In this document: positions 7,237-13,873 of the stretch, one piece after another | Layout of the letters: the number at the start of each line of letters is the position of its first letter | How positions within the stretch are numbered: the first letter of the stretch is position 1 | Assembly (NCBI GenBank): GCA_007126995.1 | Contig: SLAD01000201.1 | Coordinates: 1 to 13,873, forward strand | Length of the DNA: 13,873 nucleotides | Reading direction: 5' to 3' | Source: Kiritimatiellia bacterium | GTDB taxonomy: Bacteria > Verrucomicrobiota > Kiritimatiellia > SLAD01 | Program-made: the position numbers and the translations under genes | The notes under the pieces: generated by a model | What the model was told of the DNA's origin: nothing | Databases searched by the model: none | What the model saw: only the letters and a program-made list of their open reading frames with translations

Positions 7237-8268
7237 TCAAGCGCAATCTGAGCGCCCCCGTTGCTTCCCGCCCCGCCGTCTCTTGAAGGGGCGGGCGAGT
7301 AACGACGCCCCGGCCGCGCACGCGCGTTTTCCGAGCAGCACCGTCCAGATCAAAAGCGGATACTTCAGGAAAAACAGCAGGATACTGGTGGCCGCCCCCC
7401 GTTCGGCCAACGCCGCAAATTTACGCATGTCCACCAGCACCTCGCGGCTCAGGCCGAAATCGCGAGTCATCAGCCCCCATTTATACTGGGCCATGTTCAG
7501 GGAATAAAATCGAGGGGCAATGCAGTCGCGGACCCAATATTCGTTGCGGTCGGGCCGATCGGGATAGGCGGCCATAAGCTTGGCGGAAAATTTGCGCCGG
7601 CTGGCGATCATGCGACGGGAGATTATGGTGTTGGCGCCGTGCAAACGCCAAAACGAATGCGACTCGGGAAAATACACGTTACCCCACCCCTCGACGAAGA
7701 GGCGCAGAAAAAGGTCGTCATCCTCGTAGCCGACCAGTTGTTCGTCAAACCCTTGAACCGCTTCGATAGCGCGCTTCCGGATCACCGACGCCGAGGGCAA
7801 GATGAACATCTCTTCCGACAGGCAGGTTCGGAGATCTCTCTTCGGGTGGGTAATCGGAAAGCAATCCAGAAATCGCGCGTTCAGTATCGTGCCGTCTTCA
7901 GCTACTGAATCACAGTTGCTGTACGCCCAGCCCACATCCGGATCTTCGCGCAACGGCTGGACCAAGACTTCGAGATGGCGCGGATACCAGACGTCGTCCT
8001 GATCCAGCAAGGCAATGAACTCGGTATCTGCCAGAGCAATCCCTTTATTCCGGGACGCCGCCTGACCGGCATTGACTTGGGTCTGCACGGTCAGCGGCAT
8101 CGCTAACGCCAAACCCTCAAGTACTTCAAGCGAGCCATCCGTGGATCCGTCATCTATGACGATCAACCGGTCCGGCAAGAGGGTCTGATGGGCAATACTC
8201 TCAACCGCCTCACGGAGATACCGTCTTCCGTTGTAAACCGGGATGATGGCCGTGATGTTCGATTTCAT
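7237..8268 (-). CDS. GT2-family glycosyltransferase
   Basis: A 343-residue GT-A glycosyltransferase. In order it shows ITAIIPVYNGRRYLREAV (5-22), the donor-site LIVIDDGSTDGS (35-46), NAGQAASRNKGI (66-77), the metal-binding LLDQDDVW (87-94), the acceptor-side GYEDDDLFLRL (180-190) and a SFWRLHGANT loop (205-214), all standard for GT2 (GlcNAc-, Gal- or rhamnosyltransferase-like). A hydrophobic stretch at about 293-312 (TSILLFFLKYPLLIWTVLL) and a strongly basic tail suggest association with the inner face of the membrane. The ATG at 8268 overlaps the stop of the upstream gene (ATGA on the minus strand), indicating translational coupling. Sequence alone does not tell the donor or linkage. It resembles the other GT2 in the window only in the core motifs. 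Confidence 0.9.
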   Translation of the reverse strand: MKSNITAIIPVYNGRRYLREAVESIAHQTLLPDRLIVIDDGSTDGSLEVLEGLALAMPLTVQTQVNAGQAASRNKGIALADTEFIALLDQDDVWYPRHLEVLVQPLREDPDVGWAYSNCDSVAEDGTILNARFLDCFPITHPKRDLRTCLSEEMFILPSASVIRKRAIEAVQGFDEQLVGYEDDDLFLRLFVEGWGNVYFPESHSFWRLHGANTIISRRMIASRRKFSAKLMAAYPDRPDRNEYWVRDCIAPRFYSLNMAQYKWGLMTRDFGLSREVLVDMRKFAALAERGAATSILLFFLKYPLLIWTVLLGKRACAAGASLLARPFKRRRGGKQRGRSDCA

Positions 8269-9635
8269 GACGCAGACATTTCCGCTTCCTGTCGCGGGCG
8301 ATCACCACAGCGGCAGCCCATCTCGACCTCGTCCTCCGTTAGCCATCCAAGCAGGAAAGACGGCGTCAGGTACAAAGCCAGCCGGGACAGGATGCCGCGC
8401 AATCCAAATCGAATGCGCGCGCGCCAGTTCGGAACGGTGTAGGGCGCGAGGAGAATTCTAACGTCTTTCCCGAAGAAATCATCATAGAAGACGAAGGCAA
8501 GGAAACGCTGAAACTCCTGACTCGGCTGGTAGAACAGCCGGTGGGTTATGGTCATGTTGTATGCGTACACTTCGCTTTCAGGATAGACGCGATGGATCTC
8601 TTCGACTAATGCACCGTAGCGCTCGGCATAGCCGATGATCAGATTCTGGAATGGGCGAATGAATCGCCGGTACTGCCAGACTTCCTCCGGCACGTGCCTG
8701 AAGACCGGCGTGACGATGCCCTGCTGATCCCGGTAGGAAACAACGGAACCATGTCCGGTGGAAGCCAGGATTTCGAGGGACAGGTTATTAATGATCTGTT
8801 GCTCTCGAAGTCGAGCCGGGTCGCCATCGTAAACAAAGTAACCGGTCTTGACCACATTGTCCGGGCTTGCCGCGTGTTTCTGCGCGTCAATCGTCTGGTC
8901 ATAGCCGAAGTAGAACCCGTGCACGCGCACGGCACTTCCCTGCTTGCTCAACAACCCGGCCAAGTAGGTTTGCATGCTGCCCGACCAACCCATGTCGCAC
9001 AGCAGGATACGATCCGCGTCCGGCAGCTTGACCTGACGCAGATAGCGCAAGAACAAAGCGAGATAGTCCTCGCGCAGACGGGCGAACAGACAGCGCATAC
9101 GCTCGTCAAGCAGGACGGCCTTAAAACGCTCCCTGTTCTCCTTGAAAGGCATCGGCCGGCGTGCATCATGCCCGAAATGACGGACGATCCGGAAAGCCTC
9201 GGGGTGGTCAAGCTTCAGGATATACAGCAGTTGTTTGATCGACACGACCTTCAGGTGCGAGTGATGTTCAAATAGATCAAGAACGTGGTCCACCGCCCGC
9301 TCGTTCAGGTCCTCCATGGTCAACATCAACAGGGCAATTCTGCTCACGCAGAGGTAATGGGTTTCCATTTCCGATCGTTCCATCGCGTCAAACAACCGTT
9401 TAAAGAACCGTCCCTCCCGCGAAAGAAAATATACCTTCCTGATATCATGTTCGCGGCAGTAACGGGATACGGCCCGGATGTAGGAAAGGAAAGGAAAGGC
9501 GAGGGTAAGCGCCGTTTGACAGGATTCCGTCTGGCGGCCGGTGACGGGCATGTCGGCATTCATGGCCGCATGTACGTCCCCCAGCGCGGTGTGCTGCGCA
9601 ACCAGATCCTCCAATACTGCCTCGCGCTGGGTCAC
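8265..9635 (-). CDS. Uncharacterised glycan-cluster protein with SREG/DMGWSGS motifs (stand-alone form of the middle domain of COG5610-like proteins)
   Basis: The frame is open further upstream, but GTG 9635 forms a GTGA overlap with the FkbM stop, exactly as at other junctions here, giving 456 residues. Motifs visible are KVYFLSREGRFFKRLF (67-82), RILLCDMGWSGSMQTYL (209-225), VHGFYFGYD (238-246) and LEILASTGHGSVVSY (287-301). The same three signatures occur in the same order in the middle of the large gene at 10578-13454 (FASRDGYLP, VFDCGYSGS, LFEEVFSAPDG), where they follow a HAD domain. This protein therefore appears to be the same domain without HAD or RgpF parts. No signal peptide is seen; a hydrophobic segment around 415-431 (LSRLALYLTPSFLLGWL) may touch the membrane. 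The reaction is not known. The context between methyltransferase and glycosyltransferase genes points to glycan or sugar-donor processing. Confidence 0.75.
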   Translation of the reverse strand: MTQREAVLEDLVAQHTALGDVHAAMNADMPVTGRQTESCQTALTLAFPFLSYIRAVSRYCREHDIRKVYFLSREGRFFKRLFDAMERSEMETHYLCVSRIALLMLTMEDLNERAVDHVLDLFEHHSHLKVVSIKQLLYILKLDHPEAFRIVRHFGHDARRPMPFKENRERFKAVLLDERMRCLFARLREDYLALFLRYLRQVKLPDADRILLCDMGWSGSMQTYLAGLLSKQGSAVRVHGFYFGYDQTIDAQKHAASPDNVVKTGYFVYDGDPARLREQQIINNLSLEILASTGHGSVVSYRDQQGIVTPVFRHVPEEVWQYRRFIRPFQNLIIGYAERYGALVEEIHRVYPESEVYAYNMTITHRLFYQPSQEFQRFLAFVFYDDFFGKDVRILLAPYTVPNWRARIRFGLRGILSRLALYLTPSFLLGWLTEDEVEMGCRCGDRPRQEAEMSAS

Positions 9636-10444
9636 CGCTGGGGTTCCCGGCGAATCCAGCTCTCCCACACCAAGGGGTAGCTCCATTCCACGTCGTGGGT
9701 CTTTGCCAACTCGTTGACGATGTTTTGGCGCAGCGCAAAGGCGTTCGGGAACCAATCGTGGAATTGGACGCGGACGATCCGACAGCGCCTAATCATCCCG
9801 GTCTCGATCAGGCGGGGCAACAGATCATACTCACCGCCCTCGATATTGATCTTGATCAGATCAACCTCGGCCACATCCAGCTCCTCGAAGACCTCCTGAA
9901 CATCCCTAATCTGGATATCGAATTTATTGGCCGCGTCATAATTGAGGCTGGCGTCGTAAACCGACGAGCCCATGCCGTCGTCGGACAGGCGGCACGTTTC
10001 ATTTGATGACCCCAAACCGAAGGGAAAGATCTCTGCGTTCAAGTCCTTGAAACGCTCACGCAAGATCTCCACCGACCGGGGATTGGGCTCAAAGACATAA
10101 AGCCGCGGCGCGTACCGCTGATAAAGCTCCATGGCCCAAACGCCGGTATCGCCCCCCACGTCCATGACAATCCGTCCCTCGGTCAAACCGTCGACCTCGG
10201 TCAGGATTCTGTCGCGCACCTGCCGGTACACGAAATCGATGGAAGCCTTGCTCCAACTCAAATTCGAAATCAGCGGGCCGTGGGTCAGCACTTCCTTGCC
10301 ATGGCGGAGCCGGTGCACGGTACGAAACAGGACATAGTTGATCAGACGACGAATCGTGTAATGGAGCTTGTATCCGGCGTTTTTCATAGACGCTTTCAGT
10401 AGGATGAATTTGACGGCGCGATGATAGCGGCGATATACGATCAT
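9632..10444 (-). CDS. FkbM-family SAM-dependent methyltransferase, copy B
   Basis: First gene of the minus-strand operon. It carries the FkbM signatures IVMDVGGDTGVWA, YVFEPNPRSV, EIFPFGLG, DDGMGSS, VDLIKINIEGGEYDLL and VQFHDW in the same spacing as copy A at 5629-6402. ATG 10444 has AAAGGG five bases upstream and gives 270 residues. GTG 10450 is possible. ATG 10387 would align with copy A's N-terminus (MKNAGYKLHY against MKSNLGYTIHY) but has only a weak ribosome site. The shared N-terminal region (about 70 residues, Tyr/Arg-rich) is less conserved than the catalytic part. The stop overlaps the next gene's GTG (9632-9635). Copy A and copy B may methylate different positions of the same glycan, or be interchangeable; sequence does not decide. 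Confidence 0.88.
   Translation of the reverse strand: MIVYRRYHRAVKFILLKASMKNAGYKLHYTIRRLINYVLFRTVHRLRHGKEVLTHGPLISNLSWSKASIDFVYRQVRDRILTEVDGLTEGRIVMDVGGDTGVWAMELYQRYAPRLYVFEPNPRSVEILRERFKDLNAEIFPFGLGSSNETCRLSDDGMGSSVYDASLNYDAANKFDIQIRDVQEVFEELDVAEVDLIKINIEGGEYDLLPRLIETGMIRRCRIVRVQFHDWFPNAFALRQNIVNELAKTHDVEWSYPLVWESWIRREPQR
9663..9691 (-). repeat. 29-base perfect inverted repeat, right copy (end of FkbM copy B)
   Basis: Reverse complement of 6325-6353 without a mismatch. It lies at the 3' end of FkbM copy B, just before the overlap with the downstream gene, about 3.3 kb from its partner. Confidence 0.9.
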
Positions 10445-10488
10445 TGCCACCCTTTATTTATCGAGAATGGCAGGGTCCTCTAAAATCG

Positions 10489-10517
10489 TTGTCAGTGTTT
10501 ACTGATTCATTTATCGT
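10489..10517 (+). promoter_or_regulatory. Possible sigma-70-type promoter for the HAD-RgpF operon
   Basis: In the divergent gap between the two operons, TTGTCA (10489-10494) and TATCGT (10512-10517) are separated by 17 bases. They match five and four of the six consensus positions. Transcription would begin near 10524, which fits a translation start at 10578. No equally good match was found for the minus-strand operon, whose promoter should also lie in this gap. Short motifs like these arise by chance. Confidence 0.25.
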
Positions 10518-10577
10518 AGCGCGGTGATGAACCGTATGATGATCCCGGCGACCGAGGCCGAGGGACGGCAAGGCCCA

Positions 10578-13454
10578 ATGGATAGCCGCACGATAACCGA
10601 TATTTTCACACAGCCCGGCGTCCAAACCGTCAGCTTTGACATTTTCGATACCCTGATCGAGCGGCCCGCGCTGTATCCGGACGATATCTTCTGTCTGCTC
10701 AACCAGCCGGTGAAGGAACTCCTGCACGACAGCCGCTTTGACTTCTATCAATCGCGCCGACGCATCGAACACGAAGCGGTTCAACATTTCGCCCGCGGCG
10801 GCCCCCCGGAATACATCCTTTCCTTTGAGCAGATATACGACCATTTCCGAAGCAAACACCGGCTCTCCGCCGATCACACTCAACAGATCATGGCGTTGGA
10901 ACGCGACCTGGAAAAGCGCTTGCTGGCCCCGCGAACCATTGGGCGCCGACTCTTCGACGCTGCGCGCGATGCGGGTAAACGCATCATCTGCATCACCGAT
11001 ATGTATCACGACGCGTCCTTCCTGGCCGCATTGCTTGAACACAACGGCTTCGGCGGAGTCCACGCCCTATATGTCTCTTCGCTCGTAAAAAAACGGAAGG
11101 ATACCGGCGCTCTCTTCAGCCATGTACTTGCCGCAGAAAAACTTGCGCCGCACGAGTTGGTCCATATCGGCGATCACATCGATTCGGATTATCGAATCCC
11201 GCTTCGGCTGGGAATTCCCGCAGTTCACCTCCCCTCCTCGCGCGAGCACTTTTTCTCCTCCACCAAGGCGAGAGGAGCGGTTTGGAACGCCGACTATTCC
11301 CCGAGCGAGCGTCTGGTGATCGGATTCTATATCAACCGGTGGTCCGAAGCGCAGGGCGGTAACGCCCCCTTCTTCTCCGGGAAACGGGACGCCGGATACT
11401 TCGGCATCGGTCCCGTCCTGTTTGGCATCGCCCAATACCTCCGAACCCATCGCGCAATTCAGGATGATTATCCCCGCATTCATTTTGCCTCCCGCGACGG
11501 CTACCTGCCGATGGCGGCCTACGACTATCTGAATAAAGACTCCTGCGCCCGGTGTATTCCATCTGCTTACCTGTACTGTGGGCGGGCTCTGTACCACGCC
11601 GCCGACTACCGGGGCGATCCACTGGCCCATCTCACCCGGCGCCTGCAACGCACCTGGTCCGGGCCGGGCATGACGCTGGGCCACTTATTCGACTCCCTTG
11701 TGTCCCCGACATTCCTACCCGCCGACGATCCCCGCCGGGAGAGGCTCGTTTCGCTTGAGCTTGCGGAACGTTTCCCAACCCTGCGCGCCATCCTCGCCGA
11801 GCGGCGGGCGGAAGCCGACCGCCTACTACGCGACAAGAAGCAGAAGCTTCATGCCTACTACGCCGACACCGTCTGCTTTTCTTCACGCCGACGCGCGCTG
11901 GTTTTCGATTGTGGCTATAGCGGCTCTGTCTCCGCAAAGATCATGCAAGCCTCGGGGGGGCGAATCGATAAAGCCTACCTGTGCGAAACGTCCAAGAACC
12001 GTTGGGCGGATCTGATCCACCGCACCCGAACGCACCTCCTCTTTGGCGACCTGCACGATCTGCATCCTGCGGGCAGCCTGATTCTCTTTGAAGAGGTTTT
12101 CTCCGCGCCGGACGGTCCTTGCATCGACCTGTCCCGTGCGGGCGACCGCTGGACGCCCATATGCGACCAAAGCCAACCGCCATCCGGTCAAACCGCAGAA
12201 GACGTGCGCACACTCCAACAAGCGGCCATGGATTTCGTGCATGACCTGAAAGCCCGATTCGGACCGTATCTGGACCAGTTGACTCTCAGCAAGGCGACAT
12301 TTACAGCCGAGCCCCTGCTCGCCGTCCTGCGCTCGCCCGACGATACGGGCATTCGTCACTTCGGGGAGATCGTTTTCCCCGATCCGTACTACGGTGACAG
12401 CCGACCGCTCAGCGAGAAAATCGAGGACGCGGATCGCAACCACCTACTGAGAACGCCCTTCGTCGACCGTGCGGCGATAATCAGCCGTCCCCCGCCGCCG
12501 GAAACGGAATCCGCCCTCCGCATCGGGCTACACCTACACCTCTACCATATGGACATGGCGTCCTGCTTTTTCGAACGGCTGGCGGGCTGGCAGGCGCCTT
12601 ATGACTTGTTCATTTCCGTTTGCTCTCCGCGCGATGAGCAGACTGCTCGCATTCTCTTTTCGCCCTTGCTTAAGCGTAATGCAGGCAAACTGGTTATCCG
12701 CGTACTCCCCAACCGCGGGCGGGATGCCGGGGCTTGGGTTGCAGGATTCGGCGCGGACCTCGCTGGCTACGATCTGGCCGGACATGTGCATAGCAAGCAA
12801 AGCCAACACTTCGCGTGGGGAGACCAATGGCGGGATTATCTGCTCGACCATGTTATTGGCTGGGACGCCTTCGCCGATATTCGCGCCCATTTTCAGCGCG
12901 ATCCGTCCTTGGGCTTGGTATTCCCTCCCATTTATGACGGCGTTTATGAATTCTGGGGGAAGAATCGCCTCACACATCTGGAGGAAGTAGATCGCCGCAA
13001 CACGCAGGACCTCCTGCGTCGCATGGGGATAAAGGAACACCTTACTACACACAACCTCCATTTCTCCGTCGGAACCATGTTCTGGTATCGACCTGCCGCT
13101 CTTGCGCCACTAATCAACCTCGGACTGTGCTTTGATGATTTCGAGGTGGAACCGGTGGGCATCACAGGATCGCTCGCCCACGCCATTGAGCGACTGCCTG
13201 CGCTCGTAGCCGAGCACGGCGGATTCTCTTCTCGTGCGTATATTCGGCAGGACGCGCTACTTGATCGTTATCATCAGCAACGACTTCGGGCCGTCGGCGC
13301 AGAGAGCCCCGCATCCCTGATCGCAGCCTTCAGCAAAAAGGCCGGTTTCTCTTTCTCTCAGCTTCTTCTCCCGTTGCTGCCGCCGGGCACCCGGCGGCAT
13401 CGGCTGGCCCAAGCCGCCGCCGCAAAGATGCGCTTTCTATTCAGCCGGTCATGA
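10578..13454 (+). CDS. HAD-superfamily (COG5610-like) / SRDG-domain / RgpF (rhamnan synthesis F) fusion protein
   Basis: A three-part protein of 958 residues from ATG 10578; in-frame GTG 10524 and ATG 10527 add up to 18 residues. I prefer 10578 because AAGG precedes it and the extension looks non-coding. Numbered from 10578: HAD domain 15-220, with motif I SFDIFDTL (19-26, nucleophile D21), Thr140 in CITDM, Lys around 171-174 and HIGDHIDSDY (196-205). The +2 position of motif I is Phe, not Asp. Middle domain about 272-520, with IHFASRDGYLP, ALVFDCGYSGS and LFEEVFSAPDG. C-terminal RgpF-family domain about 648-890, with LHLHLYHMD, VLPNRGRDAGAW, HVHSKQS, LGLVFPP and SVGTMFWY. RgpF proteins are needed for rhamnan-type polysaccharide assembly. 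HAD and middle-domain roles are uncertain; COG5610-like proteins are common in glycan clusters. First gene of the right operon, overlapping the next RgpF gene by ATGA. Confidence 0.85.
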   Translation: MDSRTITDIFTQPGVQTVSFDIFDTLIERPALYPDDIFCLLNQPVKELLHDSRFDFYQSRRRIEHEAVQHFARGGPPEYILSFEQIYDHFRSKHRLSADHTQQIMALERDLEKRLLAPRTIGRRLFDAARDAGKRIICITDMYHDASFLAALLEHNGFGGVHALYVSSLVKKRKDTGALFSHVLAAEKLAPHELVHIGDHIDSDYRIPLRLGIPAVHLPSSREHFFSSTKARGAVWNADYSPSERLVIGFYINRWSEAQGGNAPFFSGKRDAGYFGIGPVLFGIAQYLRTHRAIQDDYPRIHFASRDGYLPMAAYDYLNKDSCARCIPSAYLYCGRALYHAADYRGDPLAHLTRRLQRTWSGPGMTLGHLFDSLVSPTFLPADDPRRERLVSLELAERFPTLRAILAERRAEADRLLRDKKQKLHAYYADTVCFSSRRRALVFDCGYSGSVSAKIMQASGGRIDKAYLCETSKNRWADLIHRTRTHLLFGDLHDLHPAGSLILFEEVFSAPDGPCIDLSRAGDRWTPICDQSQPPSGQTAEDVRTLQQAAMDFVHDLKARFGPYLDQLTLSKATFTAEPLLAVLRSPDDTGIRHFGEIVFPDPYYGDSRPLSEKIEDADRNHLLRTPFVDRAAIISRPPPPETESALRIGLHLHLYHMDMASCFFERLAGWQAPYDLFISVCSPRDEQTARILFSPLLKRNAGKLVIRVLPNRGRDAGAWVAGFGADLAGYDLAGHVHSKQSQHFAWGDQWRDYLLDHVIGWDAFADIRAHFQRDPSLGLVFPPIYDGVYEFWGKNRLTHLEEVDRRNTQDLLRRMGIKEHLTTHNLHFSVGTMFWYRPAALAPLINLGLCFDDFEVEPVGITGSLAHAIERLPALVAEHGGFSSRAYIRQDALLDRYHQQRLRAVGAESPASLIAAFSKKAGFSFSQLLLPLLPPGTRRHRLAQAAAAKMRFLFSRS

Positions 13455-13873
13455 CCTCTACTCGTCAACGCATCCTCCTGTTTGCGCACTACAACTGGCG
13501 CGAGGACTTATCCGATCATGTCCTCTACACCTTGCGACACGTCCGTCCGCTATTCGATACGATCGTCGTCGTCTCCAACAGCCCGCTGGGCGACCGGGAC
13601 TGCGCATCGATCCGGGACTTGGTTGATCACCTCCTGATCCGAGCGAATGACGGCTTCGATTTCCGCGCCTGGAAGGCGGCGCTGGAGGCCATAGGACAGG
13701 ATGCCATTCTGCAAGCGGACAGTCTGACGTTAATGAACGACTCTTGTTTCGGGCCCTTGTTTGCGCTGGAACCCCTCTATCGGCAAATGGAGGAGAAAGC
13801 TGTTGATTTCTGGGGACTGACCAACCATCGGGTATCCTGGAACAGAATTCGATGGCGGATCCGCCGCATTCCC
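13451..13873 (+). CDS. RgpF-family glycan synthesis protein, N-terminal part (3' end outside window)
   Basis: The frame from ATG 13451 stays open for 141 codons to the window edge. The start overlaps the previous stop (ATGA, 13451-13454) and has no obvious Shine-Dalgarno, suggesting translational coupling. The visible part matches the start of RgpF/rhamnan synthesis F proteins: RILLFAHYNWREDLSDHVLY (7-26), a VRPLFDTIVVVSNSPL strand (31-46), GFDFRAWKAAL (68-78), DSLTLMNDSCFGPLF (89-103) and VDFWGLTNH (117-125). In streptococci RgpF takes part in extending the rhamnose polymer of the rhamnose-glucose polysaccharide. Here it would act together with the RgpF domain of the preceding fusion protein. 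How far it extends and whether it carries further domains cannot be seen. Confidence 0.85.
   Translation, partial: MTSTRQRILLFAHYNWREDLSDHVLYTLRHVRPLFDTIVVVSNSPLGDRDCASIRDLVDHLLIRANDGFDFRAWKAALEAIGQDAILQADSLTLMNDSCFGPLFALEPLYRQMEEKAVDFWGLTNHRVSWNRIRWRIRRIP

Noticed and set aside
8694..9275. 193-codon plus-strand open frame opposite the SREG-type gene
   Set aside because: The minus-strand frame has motifs shared with a second protein in the window; the plus-strand frame has none.
9636..9755. Longer start (9755) for the SREG-type gene
   Set aside because: This part overlaps the conserved C-terminus of FkbM copy B in another frame, and GTG 9635 gives the GTGA overlap used elsewhere in the locus.
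10458..11063. 201-codon open frame on the minus strand in the divergent region
   Set aside because: It is antisense to the HAD domain of the fusion gene and its translation matches nothing I recognise.
11067..11684. 205-codon open frame on the minus strand
   Set aside because: It is a shadow of the fusion gene, in GC-rich coding sequence where long antisense frames are expected.
1..13873. CRISPR arrays, tRNA/rRNA genes, insertion sequences, integrases, toxin-antitoxin or phage-defence genes
   Set aside because: No periodic direct repeats, cloverleaf-like segments, transposase motifs or defence domains were found; the window is filled by the peptidase and glycan genes.

Overview
The window looks like part of a surface-glycan biosynthesis locus from a moderately GC-rich bacterium, most likely of the PVC group (Kiritimatiellota/Verrucomicrobiota-like). 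That placement is inferred mainly from the first gene. It encodes a secreted modular protein with Calx-beta domains and a 'DTDGDGIQDWWE' calcium-loop motif before a beta-rich tail, a style common in those phyla. No rRNA, tRNA, CRISPR array, insertion sequence or integrase was seen, and no stretch over 300 bases lacks a gene.

Layout. (1) Bases 1-2928 (+): the 3' part of a secreted subtilisin-family (S8) peptidase with Calx-beta and MAM-like domains; its catalytic core lies to the left of the window. (2) Bases about 3046-6402 (+): a tight four-gene operon joined by ATGA/GTGA overlaps: a GT2 glycosyltransferase, a class I SAM methyltransferase, a TylF/MycF-like sugar O-methyltransferase and an FkbM-family methyltransferase. 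(3) Bases 6405-10444 (-): a second operon converging on the first with a 2-base gap. In transcription order it holds a second FkbM methyltransferase (a close paralogue of the first), a 456-residue protein of an uncharacterised 'SREG ... DMGWSGS' type, a GT2 glycosyltransferase and a CmcI/Methyltransf_24-like methyltransferase. (4) Bases about 10578-13873 (+): a divergent operon with a large HAD + 'SRDG/DCGYSGS' + RgpF fusion protein, overlapping by four bases the start of a second RgpF-family protein that runs off the right edge.

How the genes may work together. The two GT2 enzymes and two RgpF-type proteins would assemble a glycan, probably rhamnose-containing or deoxysugar-rich. Five methyltransferases from four families would decorate or cap it. 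The HAD/SRDG proteins probably act on the same glycan or its donor, but their reaction is unknown. The sugar and the final structure (O-antigen, capsule, or glycan on secreted proteins) cannot be read from the sequence.

Most notable points: the two FkbM genes form a head-to-head-out inverted repeat around a three-gene block, which gives a possible substrate for inversion that would re-wire the block between the two operons; and the same poorly described 'SR(D/E)G ... D(C/M)G(Y/W)SGS' domain occurs both stand-alone and inside a HAD-RgpF fusion.
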